DNA of 43,791 nt from DASWOJ01 sp964242415. Lineage in GTDB: Bacteria > Pseudomonadota > Alphaproteobacteria > Acetobacterales > Acetobacteraceae. A model generated the notes under the pieces. That model saw nothing but the letters and a program-made list of their open reading frames with translations. It was not told where the DNA came from and did no database searches. The translations under genes and the position numbers were made by a program. The stretch lies in the NCBI GenBank assembly GCA_964242415.1, contig CAXTAT010000038.1, positions 1 through 43,791 on the forward strand, in the 5' to 3' direction. How positions within the stretch are numbered: the first letter of the stretch is position 1; the number at the start of each line of letters is the position of its first letter. Below, in pieces: positions 34,478 to 41,700 of this stretch.

Positions 34478-35719
34478 CTACAACCCTCGGCCTCGACGGA
34501 TTGCGGCGTCGCCGAAGCGTCCGCGCAGGGCATCCACCGCGCGTTGTGCGGCTACCCGCCGCGGAGCATCGGGGTCCGCCAGGTCGGGCAAGTCCGCCAG
34601 CGTGCCGGACAGCAACGGACTGGCGCCCAGGCCAATCAAGCGGAATGCGGTGCCGTCGGCCTCGCGCTGCAGCAGCGTGCGCCCGGCGTGGAACAGGCTG
34701 TCGGGCAGTGCGGTCGGGCCGGCAAGGCGCTGGGCGCGGGTGCGGCTGGCGAACCGGGCGGTCTTGAGCTTCAGCACGACGCCGCCGGCCGAGAACCCGC
34801 CCTCCCGCAGCCGCCGGGCCAGCTTTTCCGCCATGCGCCATAGGTGCTTCTCCAGCAGCGCCGGGTCGGCGAGGTCGGTGTCGAAGGTGGTCTCGGCGCT
34901 GACGGACTTGGTGTCGCGCTCCGGCTGGATCGGGCGGGCGTCCTCGCCGCGGGCGCGGCGGGCCAGGGCGGGGCCGTCGTCACCCAGGCTGGCGCGGGCT
35001 GCGCGGTCGTCCAGCGCCTGCAGGTGGCCCAGGCGGGTCAGGCCCAGGGCGTGCAGCTTGCGCTCCTGCGCGGGGCCGACGCCGGGCAGCAGCCGCACCG
35101 GCTCCCCGGCCAGCAGCGCCGCCGCGTCGCCGCCCAGCACCGCGAAGCCGCGCGGCTTGTCGCGGCCGGCGGCGAGCTTGCTCAGCAGCCGGTTGGGGGC
35201 CAGGCCGACCGAGACGGTGACCCCGACCTCCGCCTCCACCCGCAGGGCGAAGCGGGCCAGCACCACCGCGGGCGGGGCGCCGTGCAGGGCCTGGGTGCCG
35301 GACAGGTCCAGGACGGCCTCGTCGATGGACAGCGGCTGCACGAGCGGCGTCAGGTCGGCCATCAGGGTGCGGATGTGCCGGGCGGCGGCGGCATACTTGG
35401 CCATGTTGGGGCGGATGACCTCGGCGTCCGGGCAGGCCTTCAGCGCCTGGAACATCGGCATGGCGCTGCGGACGCCGTGCATCCGGGCGACGTAGCAGGC
35501 CGCGGCCACCACGCCGCGGGTGCCGCCGCCGATCACCACGGGCCGCCCGGCGAGGTCGGGGCGGTCGCGCTTCTCCACGCTGGCGAAGAAGGCGTCGCAG
35601 TCGATGTGGGCGATGGGCAGGGTGTGCAGCTCCGGATGGCGCACGATCCGGCGGGAGCCGCAGGCGGCGCAGGCCGGGCCGGGCGGCGCGGCCCCGCAGT
35701 CGCGGCAAAGGCTGGGCAT
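34478..35719 (-). CDS. dinB: DNA polymerase IV with N-terminal zinc-ribbon-like motif
   Basis: A 413-residue Y-family translesion polymerase. The palm starts IAHIDCDAFFASVEK (D40, D42 metal ligands), and the second catalytic site is LSIDEAVLDL near 135. A helix-hairpin-helix (LLPGVGPAQERKLHALG) and the little-finger domain follow. Before the palm, C5, C8, C17 and C20 form a CxxC...CxxC motif, probably a small zinc ribbon, as in some alphaproteobacterial DinB proteins. The start chosen at 35719 is the last of several in-frame ATGs, the others arising from a 15-bp tandem repeat that also codes for the end of the ROK kinase gene. The actual start could therefore be up to 35 codons upstream, overlapping that gene. 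Confidence 0.9.
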   Translation of the reverse strand: MPSLCRDCGAAPPGPACAACGSRRIVRHPELHTLPIAHIDCDAFFASVEKRDRPDLAGRPVVIGGGTRGVVAAACYVARMHGVRSAMPMFQALKACPDAEVIRPNMAKYAAAARHIRTLMADLTPLVQPLSIDEAVLDLSGTQALHGAPPAVVLARFALRVEAEVGVTVSVGLAPNRLLSKLAAGRDKPRGFAVLGGDAAALLAGEPVRLLPGVGPAQERKLHALGLTRLGHLQALDDRAARASLGDDGPALARRARGEDARPIQPERDTKSVSAETTFDTDLADPALLEKHLWRMAEKLARRLREGGFSAGGVVLKLKTARFASRTRAQRLAGPTALPDSLFHAGRTLLQREADGTAFRLIGLGASPLLSGTLADLPDLADPDAPRRVAAQRAVDALRGRFGDAAIRRGRGL

Positions 35720-35788
35720 TTGGGGGTTAGGCACCCAGGGGTTGGGCATCCGGGGGCTGGGCATCCGGGGGCTGGGCATCCGGGGGCC
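35714..35788 (-). repeat. Five 15-bp tandem units at the ROK kinase/dinB junction
   Basis: Units start at 35714, 35729, 35744, 35759 and 35774; the last three are almost identical (consensus GGGCATCCGGGGGCT). In the kinase frame they encode PPDAQ; in the dinB frame they encode MPSPR, so most units bring a new in-frame ATG. The dinB start at 35719 lies in the first unit. Confidence 0.9.
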
Positions 35789-36662
35789 ACAGCCACGCCG
35801 CGCCGCGCACGCCGCTGCTGTCACCGTGCTGGTTGCGGACGATGGGGGTGACGGCGACGTCGCTGAACACGTACTGGGCCAGCAGGCCCGGCACCTGCTC
35901 GTACAGGTGCGTCATGTTGGAGACCCCGCCGCCCAGCACGATCACGTCGGGGTCCAGCACGTTCACGATCACGGCCAGCCCGCGCGCCAGGCGGTCGGCA
36001 TGGCGGGTCAGGGCGGCCAGCGCGGCGGCGTCCCCCTCGGCGGCGCGGGCGCTCAGGGCGGCGCCGTTCGGGGCGCCGCCGGACCGGGCCAGGCCGGGGC
36101 CGGCCAGGAACAGCTCCAGGCAGCCGTACTGGCCGCACCAGCAGCGGGGCAGGGGCAGCTCGTCCTCCCGGGGCTGCGGCAGGCAGGTGTGGCCCCACTC
36201 GCCCGCGATGCGGTTGCGCCCGGACAGCACCTGGCCGCCCACCACGATGCCGCCGCCGCAGCCGGTGCCGATGATCACGCCGAACACGCAGTGCTGCCCG
36301 GCGCCGGCGCCGTCCGCGGCCTCGCTGAGGGCGAAGCAGTTGGCGTCGTTCTCGATCCGCACCGGGCGGCCGAGCGCCGCGGCCAGGTCCTGGTCGAGCG
36401 GGCGGCCGATCAGCACCAAGGTGTTGGCGTTCTTGACCAGGCCGGTGGCCGGGCTGATGACGCCGGGGATGCCGATGCCGACCGTGGCGCGCACGGCCAG
36501 TTCCTGCTCCGCCGCCGCGACCAGGCCGGCGATGGTGGAGACGATGCCGTCATACGTCCCCGGCGTGTCGGCCCGGCGGCGCCAGGCGACCGTGCCCCCG
36601 GGGTCCAGCACGGCGACCTCAATCTTCGTGCCACCCAGGTCGACTCCGATGCGATGCCCCAT
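35727..36662 (-). CDS. ROK family sugar kinase (fructokinase/glucokinase type)
   Basis: A 311-residue kinase. The phosphate-1 motif GVDLGGTKIE is at about 5-14. The substrate Asn-Asp is in ENDANCFALSEA, the phosphate-2 loop is IGTGCGGGI, and the ExGH motif occurs as GEWGHTCLP. The ROK zinc motif CWCGQYGC carries three Cys, with a His as the fourth ligand. It phosphorylates a hexose, most likely fructose or glucose. The C-terminus is extended by PPDAQ repeats not expected in the family. Two ATGs (36662, 36674) are possible; neither has a good ribosome-binding site. Divergent from the tusA-like gene. Confidence 0.9.
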   Translation of the reverse strand: MGHRIGVDLGGTKIEVAVLDPGGTVAWRRRADTPGTYDGIVSTIAGLVAAAEQELAVRATVGIGIPGVISPATGLVKNANTLVLIGRPLDQDLAAALGRPVRIENDANCFALSEAADGAGAGQHCVFGVIIGTGCGGGIVVGGQVLSGRNRIAGEWGHTCLPQPREDELPLPRCWCGQYGCLELFLAGPGLARSGGAPNGAALSARAAEGDAAALAALTRHADRLARGLAVIVNVLDPDVIVLGGGVSNMTHLYEQVPGLLAQYVFSDVAVTPIVRNQHGDSSGVRGAAWLWPPDAQPPDAQPPDAQPLGA

Positions 36663-36727
36663 ACGTGGGAACATACAGGCCCGGTGCCCGCTTGCTCAAG
36701 CGCCGCCTCCGCGCGGATACTGCAGGG

Positions 36728-36991
36728 ATGACCGAGACCCTCGATGTGAAGGGCATGTCCTGCCCCCTGCCGGTGCTGCGCGCCAACCGTGCGCTGCGCC
36801 GCCTGCCGCCCGGCGCCACCCTGCGCGTGCTGGCGACCGACCGCGCTGCGGTGGCCGACTTTGCCGCCTTCTGCCAGGAGACCGGCCACCGGCTGCTGGC
36901 CCAGGACGAGGCGGCCGGGGTGTTCGGCTTCACCATCGAGCGGCGGGCCGACCCGCCGGACGACCTGCCCGATCCGGGGGATGCCGCCTGA
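36728..36991 (+). CDS. TusA/SirA family sulfurtransferase
   Basis: An 87-residue protein with the sulfur-carrier motif CPLPVL, active Cys C12 in KGMSCPLPVLRANRAL. The two-layer alpha/beta fold is completed by TLRVLATDRAAVADF and a C-terminal GFTIERR strand. Such proteins relay persulfide sulfur, for example in tRNA 2-thiolation or sulfur metabolism. The stop overlaps the next start by one base (TGATG), so it is co-translated with the HDAC-like gene. Confidence 0.92.
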   Translation: MTETLDVKGMSCPLPVLRANRALRRLPPGATLRVLATDRAAVADFAAFCQETGHRLLAQDEAAGVFGFTIERRADPPDDLPDPGDAA

Positions 36992-37923
36992 TGACCGTCG
37001 CCCTGTTCACCCATCCTGCCGGCCTGGACCATGACACCGGCCCCGGCCACCCAGAATGCCCCGACCGCCTGCGCGCCGTGCTGCAGGCGCTGGAGCACCC
37101 GGATTTCGTGTCCCTGCTGCGCGAGGTCTCTCCGGAGGCCACGGTGGAGCAACTGGAGCGCGTGCATCCCCCCGACTACGTCCGCGCCATCCTGGCGATC
37201 CGGCCGCCGGTGGGCGACATGGTGCAGTTGGATGGCGACACCTTCATGAGCCATGGCAGCCGCGAGGCCGTCCTGCGGGCCTGCGGCGGCGCGGTCGCGG
37301 CGGTGGATGCGGTGATGGAGGGCTGGGCGCGCGCTGCCTTCGTGGCCACGCGGCCGCCGGGGCACCATGCGGAACGGTCGCGGCCGATGGGGTTCTGCCT
37401 GTTCAACGGCGCTGCGGTGGCCGCGCTGCACGCCCGGGCACGCTGGGGCCTGCGGCGGGTGGCGGTCGTCGATTTCGACGTGCACCATGGCAACGGCACC
37501 CAGGACATCTTCGAGGCCGACGACGAGCTGATGTACGTCAGCAGCCACCAGTCCCCTTGCTATCCCGGCACCGGTGCCGCCGGGGAGCGCGGCGTTGACG
37601 GGAACGTGCTGAACCTGCCGCTTGCCCCGGGGTCCACGGGCATGGAGTTCCGCCGCGCGTGGGAGCGCACCGGGCTACCGGCGCTGCACGACTTCGCGCC
37701 GGAGCTGCTGATCGTGTCGGCCGGGTTCGACGCGCACCGGGCGGACCCGCTGGCGGAGCTGCTGCTGGAGACGGAGGACTTCGGCTGGATGACCGACGGG
37801 TTGCTCGCCGTCGCCGACCGGCACACCGGCGGGCGGCTGGTGTCGATCATGGAGGGCGGCTACGACCTGCGCGCCCTGGCGGCCTCCGCCGCCTTGCACG
37901 TCCGCCGGCTGATGCGGCAATAG
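36991..37923 (+). CDS. Histone-deacetylase-family (HDAC-like) deacetylase
   Basis: A 310-residue zinc amidohydrolase. The general-base pair is HH at 125-126 (RPPGHHAERSRPMGFCLFN), zinc ligands are D163 and H165 (VVDFDVHHGNGT) and D247 (SAGFDAHRADP), and the transition-state Tyr is in the late GGYDL. Bacterial members deacetylate acetylpolyamines, acetoin-linked or other acyl substrates; the real one is not known here. Start and the preceding tusA-like stop overlap. 29 nt downstream lies xseB. Confidence 0.92.
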   Translation: MTVALFTHPAGLDHDTGPGHPECPDRLRAVLQALEHPDFVSLLREVSPEATVEQLERVHPPDYVRAILAIRPPVGDMVQLDGDTFMSHGSREAVLRACGGAVAAVDAVMEGWARAAFVATRPPGHHAERSRPMGFCLFNGAAVAALHARARWGLRRVAVVDFDVHHGNGTQDIFEADDELMYVSSHQSPCYPGTGAAGERGVDGNVLNLPLAPGSTGMEFRRAWERTGLPALHDFAPELLIVSAGFDAHRADPLAELLLETEDFGWMTDGLLAVADRHTGGRLVSIMEGGYDLRALAASAALHVRRLMRQ

Positions 37924-37952
37924 GGCGGCACAAAACGGGACTGGACCAAGCC

Positions 37953-38258
37953 ATGGCGGACGACATCAGCGGCCCATCCAGCACGGGCCAACCCATCGCG
38001 GGCCAACCCATCGCGGGCCAACCCAACGCGGGCCAATCCATCGCGGGCCTGTCCTTCGAGGACGCGCTGGCGGAGCTGGAGCGGATCGTGCGCGGGCTGG
38101 AGGGCGGGCAGCAGAAGCTGGAGGAGGCCATCGGCAGCTATGAGCGCGGCGCGGCGCTGCGCCGGCACTGCGAGGCCAAGCTGGCCGAGGCCGAGGCCCG
38201 GGTGCAGGCCATCGTCGAGCGCGCGGACGGGAGCGTCGGGCTGAAGGCGATGGATTAG
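37953..38258 (+). CDS. xseB: Exodeoxyribonuclease VII small subunit
   Basis: A 101-residue protein, longer than the usual about 75-85. The conserved core starts at about residue 34 (LSFEDALAELERIVRGLEGGQQKLEEAIGSYERG) and forms two long helices that bind XseA. The extra N-terminus is made mainly of four GQPIA-type pentapeptides encoded by a 15-bp tandem repeat. The stop is directly followed by the ispA ATG. XseAB degrades single-stranded DNA to oligonucleotides. Confidence 0.93.
   Translation: MADDISGPSSTGQPIAGQPIAGQPNAGQSIAGLSFEDALAELERIVRGLEGGQQKLEEAIGSYERGAALRRHCEAKLAEAEARVQAIVERADGSVGLKAMD
37983..38042 (+). repeat. Four 15-bp tandem units at the start of xseB
   Basis: Units begin at 37983, 37998, 38013 and 38028 (consensus GCGGGCCAACCCATC) and encode GQPIA, GQPIA, GQPNA, GQSIA in frame. 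Confidence 0.92.
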
Positions 38259-39224
38259 ATGGACGAGGCACCGATTTCTGAAGCGTTGGGGTCTGAAGCG
38301 TTAGGGTCTGAAGCATCGGGGCCGGAGGTGTTGGGCCGCATCGACGTCCAGGCCGCCCTGGCCGAGCAGGCCGCGGTGGTCGAGCAGGCCATCGACACCC
38401 TGCTGCCGTTGCCGGAGGGGCAGGAGCTGCGGCTGGTCGAGGCGATGCGCTATGCAACGCTGGGCGGCGGCAAGCGGATGCGCGGATTCTTGGTGATGGA
38501 GGTCGCCGGGCTGTTCGGCGTGGCGACGGCGTGCGCGGCGCGGGTGGCGGCCTCGGTGGAGATGCTGCACGCCTACTCGCTGGTGCATGACGACCTGCCG
38601 GCGATGGACGACGACGACCTGCGCCGCGGGCAGCCCAGCACGCACAAGGCGTTCGACGAGGCGACCGCGATCCTGGCCGGCGACGCCCTGCAGGCCCTGG
38701 CGTTCGAGCTGCTGGCCGACGCCAACACCCACTCCGACCCGCTGGCCCGGTGCGAGCTGGTGGCGGCGCTGGGCCTGGCGTCCGGCGCGCGGGGCATGGC
38801 GGGCGGGCAGATGATCGACATGGCGACCGAGGGGCAGGCGCTGACCGCCGCCGAGGTGGCGCGGCTGCAGGCGTTGAAGACCGGGCGGCTGATCCAGTAC
38901 AGCGCCGAGGCCGGGGCGATCCTGGGCCGGGCCGCGCCGCCGTTGCGGGCGCACATCGCGGCGTATGGGCGGGACCTGGGCGCGGCGTTCCAGATTGCCG
39001 ACGACGTGCTGGATGCGGTCGGGACCACGGCGGGCATCGGCAAGACCGCCGGGAAGGACGAGGCCGCGGGCAAGGCGACCCTGGTGGCGCTGCTGGGGGT
39101 GGAGCGTGCCCGGGCGCAGGCGGCGATGCTGGCGGCGCAGGCGGCTGGGCACCTGGCGGCGTTCGACGAGCGAGCAGACCGGTTGCGGGCGTTGGCGGAG
39201 TACGTCGTTGCCCGGCAGAATTAG
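38259..39224 (+). CDS. ispA: Farnesyl diphosphate synthase
   Basis: A 321-residue trans-prenyltransferase. The first Asp-rich motif is DDLPAMDDDD at 111-120, the second is DDVLD at 248-252, and GGGKRMR is at 69-75. Tyr at the fifth position before the first motif (Y106) and Ser at the fourth fit the C15-making bacterial enzyme. The first 25 residues are an acidic extension with three SEALG-type pentapeptides from a 15-bp tandem repeat. It starts right after the xseB stop. In related genomes dxs normally follows; here a repeat and tlyA follow instead. Confidence 0.94.
   Translation: MDEAPISEALGSEALGSEASGPEVLGRIDVQAALAEQAAVVEQAIDTLLPLPEGQELRLVEAMRYATLGGGKRMRGFLVMEVAGLFGVATACAARVAASVEMLHAYSLVHDDLPAMDDDDLRRGQPSTHKAFDEATAILAGDALQALAFELLADANTHSDPLARCELVAALGLASGARGMAGGQMIDMATEGQALTAAEVARLQALKTGRLIQYSAEAGAILGRAAPPLRAHIAAYGRDLGAAFQIADDVLDAVGTTAGIGKTAGKDEAAGKATLVALLGVERARAQAAMLAAQAAGHLAAFDERADRLRALAEYVVARQN
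38277..38321 (+). repeat. Three 15-bp tandem units at the start of ispA
   Basis: Units begin at 38277, 38292 and 38307 (consensus TCTGAAGCGTTGGGG), coding SEALG, SEALG, SEASG; a degenerate fourth follows. Confidence 0.9.
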
Positions 39225-39233
39225 TATTTGCGC

Positions 39234-39380
39234 TTCTCCCTCTCCCTCCGGGAGAGGGCCGGGGTGAGGGAGGCGGCAAGCACTGCATCCAGCCTGCTGC
39301 GAGCAGTGCTTGAATGGGTGAGTTTGGCCTGTGCGGCTTCCCTCACCCCGGCCCTCTCCCGGAGGGAGAGGGGGAAGCAG
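39234..39380. repeat. Family A intergenic repeat, copy 7 (ispA-tlyA)
   Basis: Arms at about 39234-39277 and 39335-39380 are inverted, with an inner 10-bp stem CAAGCACTGC/GCAGTGCTTG. The right arm ends in GAGAGGGGGAAG, about 10 nt before the tlyA start. Confidence 0.92.
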
Positions 39381-39387
39381 CGCCTCG

Positions 39388-40131
39388 TTGGCTAAGCGGC
39401 GTGCCGACCAACTGTTGGTAGATCGCGGGCTGGTCGAGAGCCGCACCCGCGCGCAGGCGCTGATCCTGGCCGGCAAGGTGTGGAGCGGCGACCGCCGTGT
39501 GGGCAAGGCCGGCGACAGCCTGGCGGAGGACGCGGCGCTGGAGGTGCGCGGCCAGGACCATCCCTGGGTGTCGCGCGGCGGGCTGAAGCTGGACCATGCG
39601 CTGCAGGCGTTCGGCCTGTCCGCGGCTGGGCTGACCTGCCTGGATGTCGGGGCCTCGACCGGCGGGTTCACGGACGTGCTGCTGCATCATGGCGCCGCCC
39701 GGGTTTATGCCGTGGATGTCGGGCATGGCCAGCTTGCGTGGCGGCTCCGCACCGACCCGCGCGTGGTGGTGCTTGAGCGGACCAACGCCCGCTATTTGAC
39801 GGCGGAGCAGGTGCCCGGCGCCGTGCAGGCCCTGGTGTGCGACGCCAGCTTCATCGGGCTGTCCACGCTGTTGCCGGCGCCGTTGGCGCTGTGTGCGCCG
39901 GGGGCCTGGGCGGTGGCGCTGATCAAGCCGCAGTTCGAGGCCGGGCCGGGCCAGGTCGGCAGCAAGGGGGTGGTGCGGGACGCCGGGGTGCATCGGGCGG
40001 TGTGCGCGCGGGTGCAGGCGTGGTGGGCGGGGCTGCCGGGGTGGACGGTGCTGGGTGTCGCCGACAGCCCGATCACGGGGCCGGAGGGCAACCGGGAGTT
40101 CTTGATTGGCGCTACGCTGGGGCGGGGGTAG
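39388..40131 (+). CDS. tlyA: TlyA family rRNA 2'-O-methyltransferase/hemolysin
   Basis: A 247-residue protein. The N-terminal S4 RNA-binding domain (KRRADQLLVDRGLVESRTRAQALILAGKV) is followed by an FtsJ-like methyltransferase core with motif I CLDVGASTGGFTDVLL at about 88-103 and catalytic-region residues in SFIGLSTLLP and IKPQFEAGPGQVG. It uses SAM to 2'-O-methylate rRNA. No ATG fits the conserved start; a TTG at 39388 directly before AKRRADQLL does, and the purine-rich end of the family A repeat is its only ribosome-binding site. The next gene is an integrase. Confidence 0.92.
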   Translation: MAKRRADQLLVDRGLVESRTRAQALILAGKVWSGDRRVGKAGDSLAEDAALEVRGQDHPWVSRGGLKLDHALQAFGLSAAGLTCLDVGASTGGFTDVLLHHGAARVYAVDVGHGQLAWRLRTDPRVVVLERTNARYLTAEQVPGAVQALVCDASFIGLSTLLPAPLALCAPGAWAVALIKPQFEAGPGQVGSKGVVRDAGVHRAVCARVQAWWAGLPGWTVLGVADSPITGPEGNREFLIGATLGRG

Positions 40132-40301
40132 GTGGTGGAGGGGGTTTCCGGAGTAGAACTGTCCGCCAGGGTTCGCCACTGACCGGAAAGCCAAGCCCGC
40201 TAAGGCTTTGACCCTGTTCCGCTTTCCGCAGTCATCCGCTACCATGCGCCACAATCCGCGTTGCCGTTGTGGGCTGGATTAGGGGTCAGGAAGTTAGGTG
40301 G

Positions 40302-41534
40302 ATGGTTCGCATGACGGCGTTGGCAGTGCGTCGGCTGGTCACTCCCGGGCGGCATGGCGATGGCGGCGGCCTGTATCTGCAGGTGCGCGACGCTGAACAC
40401 CGAAGCTGGCTGTACCGATACCGGCTGCACGGGCGGGATCGGGAGATGGGGTTAGGCCCGCTGGCCGACGTGCCCCTGGCGGAAGCCCGGGATGCCGCCC
40501 TGGCCTGCCGCAAGCTGGTGCGGGCCGGCATCGACCCGATTGAGCATCGCCAGGCGCAGCGCGCGGCGCAGAAGGCGGAAGCGGCCGGGTTCACGTTCCA
40601 GGAAGTCGCGGCCCGCTACATCAAGGCGCACGAAGCCGGGTGGCGCAACGCCAAGCACGCCTGGCAGTGGAGCCAGACGCTGCAGGCGCATGTCTATCCG
40701 GTGTTCGGGGACCGGCTGGTTGCCACGGTGGACACTGCGGCCGTCCTGCTGGCCTTGGAGCCTCTCTGGCGCACGAAGAACGAAACCGCGTCGCGGCTGC
40801 GGGGGCGCATCGAATCGGTCCTGGACTATGCCGCGGCGCAGGGCTGGCGCACGGGCGACAACCCGGCGCGGTGGCGAGGGCACCTGTCCAACCTGCTGCC
40901 GGCGCCGCGCAAGGTGGCTGCGGTCGAGCATCACGCGGCGCTGCCCTATGGTGAGGTGACGGCCTTCCTGGCGCTGGTGGCGGGGCAGGGGGGCACGGCT
41001 GCCCTGGCGCTGCGCTTCGTGGTCCTGACGGCGTGCCGCACCAGCGAGGCCATCGGCGCGACCTGGCGGGAGATGGACACGGCAGGCGCGGTGTGGACGG
41101 TCCCGGCGGAGCGCATGAAGGCGGGGCGGGAGCATCGCGTGCCGCTGTCCGCCCCGGCGCTGGCGATCCTGGCGACGATGGCGCTGGCCGGGAGCGAGCC
41201 TGATGCCTTCGTGTTCCCGGGCAACACGTCCGGCCGGGGCGTCGCCAAGAACAAGGGCAAGGCCCGGCCGCTTAGCAACATGGCGATGGTGCAACTGCTG
41301 CGCCGCATGGGCCGGCCCGACCTGACGGTTCACGGCTTCCGCAGCACCTTCCGGGATTGGGCGGCCGAGGAAACCAGCGCGTCGCGGGAGGTGGCGGAAA
41401 TGGCCCTGGCGCACACGCTGAAGGACAAGACGGAAGCGGCTTACCGGCGGGGCGACCTGTTCGCCAAGCGGGCGGCGCTGATGACGGAGTGGGCGGAGTT
41501 CTGCCTGACGGGGAAGAACAAGAAAGAACCGTAG
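40302..41534 (+). CDS. Tyrosine recombinase, P4-type integrase
   Basis: A 410-residue site-specific recombinase. The N-terminal DUF4102-like domain has the DGGGLYLQVRD and YRLHGRDREMGLGP signatures, a core-binding SAM-like region is at about 110-190, and the catalytic residues are R in TACRTSEAIG, H-x-x-R in HGFRSTFRDW, H in LAHTLKDK and the nucleophile Tyr in EAAYRRGD. Such integrases insert islands, generally at tRNA 3' ends, but no tRNA is visible nearby; tlyA is 170 bp upstream. AGGAAG 8 nt before fixes the start at 40302; the ATG at 40311 is an alternative. No excisionase, capsid or plasmid gene follows, so the element may be a remnant. Confidence 0.92.
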   Translation: MVRMTALAVRRLVTPGRHGDGGGLYLQVRDAEHRSWLYRYRLHGRDREMGLGPLADVPLAEARDAALACRKLVRAGIDPIEHRQAQRAAQKAEAAGFTFQEVAARYIKAHEAGWRNAKHAWQWSQTLQAHVYPVFGDRLVATVDTAAVLLALEPLWRTKNETASRLRGRIESVLDYAAAQGWRTGDNPARWRGHLSNLLPAPRKVAAVEHHAALPYGEVTAFLALVAGQGGTAALALRFVVLTACRTSEAIGATWREMDTAGAVWTVPAERMKAGREHRVPLSAPALAILATMALAGSEPDAFVFPGNTSGRGVAKNKGKARPLSNMAMVQLLRRMGRPDLTVHGFRSTFRDWAAEETSASREVAEMALAHTLKDKTEAAYRRGDLFAKRAALMTEWAEFCLTGKNKKEP

Positions 41535-41568
41535 GAAGCTCTCTCTCGCGCGTAAAACCTTGATAGGG

Positions 41569-41700
41569 CATAGGGGGCATAGGGGGTAGAGCAGTCGTAA
41601 GTGTGTGATTGCAGAGGTTTAGGACCTCCCTATGCGTTCTTTTGCAACGAAAACCATAGGGGGGTCATAGGGGGGTGAGGCTTAGGCATAGGGGGGGGGG
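41569..41700. repeat. Iteron-like CATAGGGGG repeats downstream of the integrase
   Basis: Five direct copies at 41569, 41578, 41655, 41666 and 41687, the first two back to back and the third and fourth 11 bp apart, plus an inverted partial copy at 41628-41634. They could be integrase arm sites or an origin-like array. They start 34 nt after the integrase stop. Confidence 0.7.

Noticed and set aside
40132..40301. tRNA gene as integrase attachment site
   Set aside because: No cloverleaf or T-arm/CCA-type 3' end could be formed on either strand of the tlyA-integrase spacer.
41569..41700. CRISPR array
   Set aside because: The repeat is only 9-10 bp, spacing is irregular and partly zero, and no cas gene is present.
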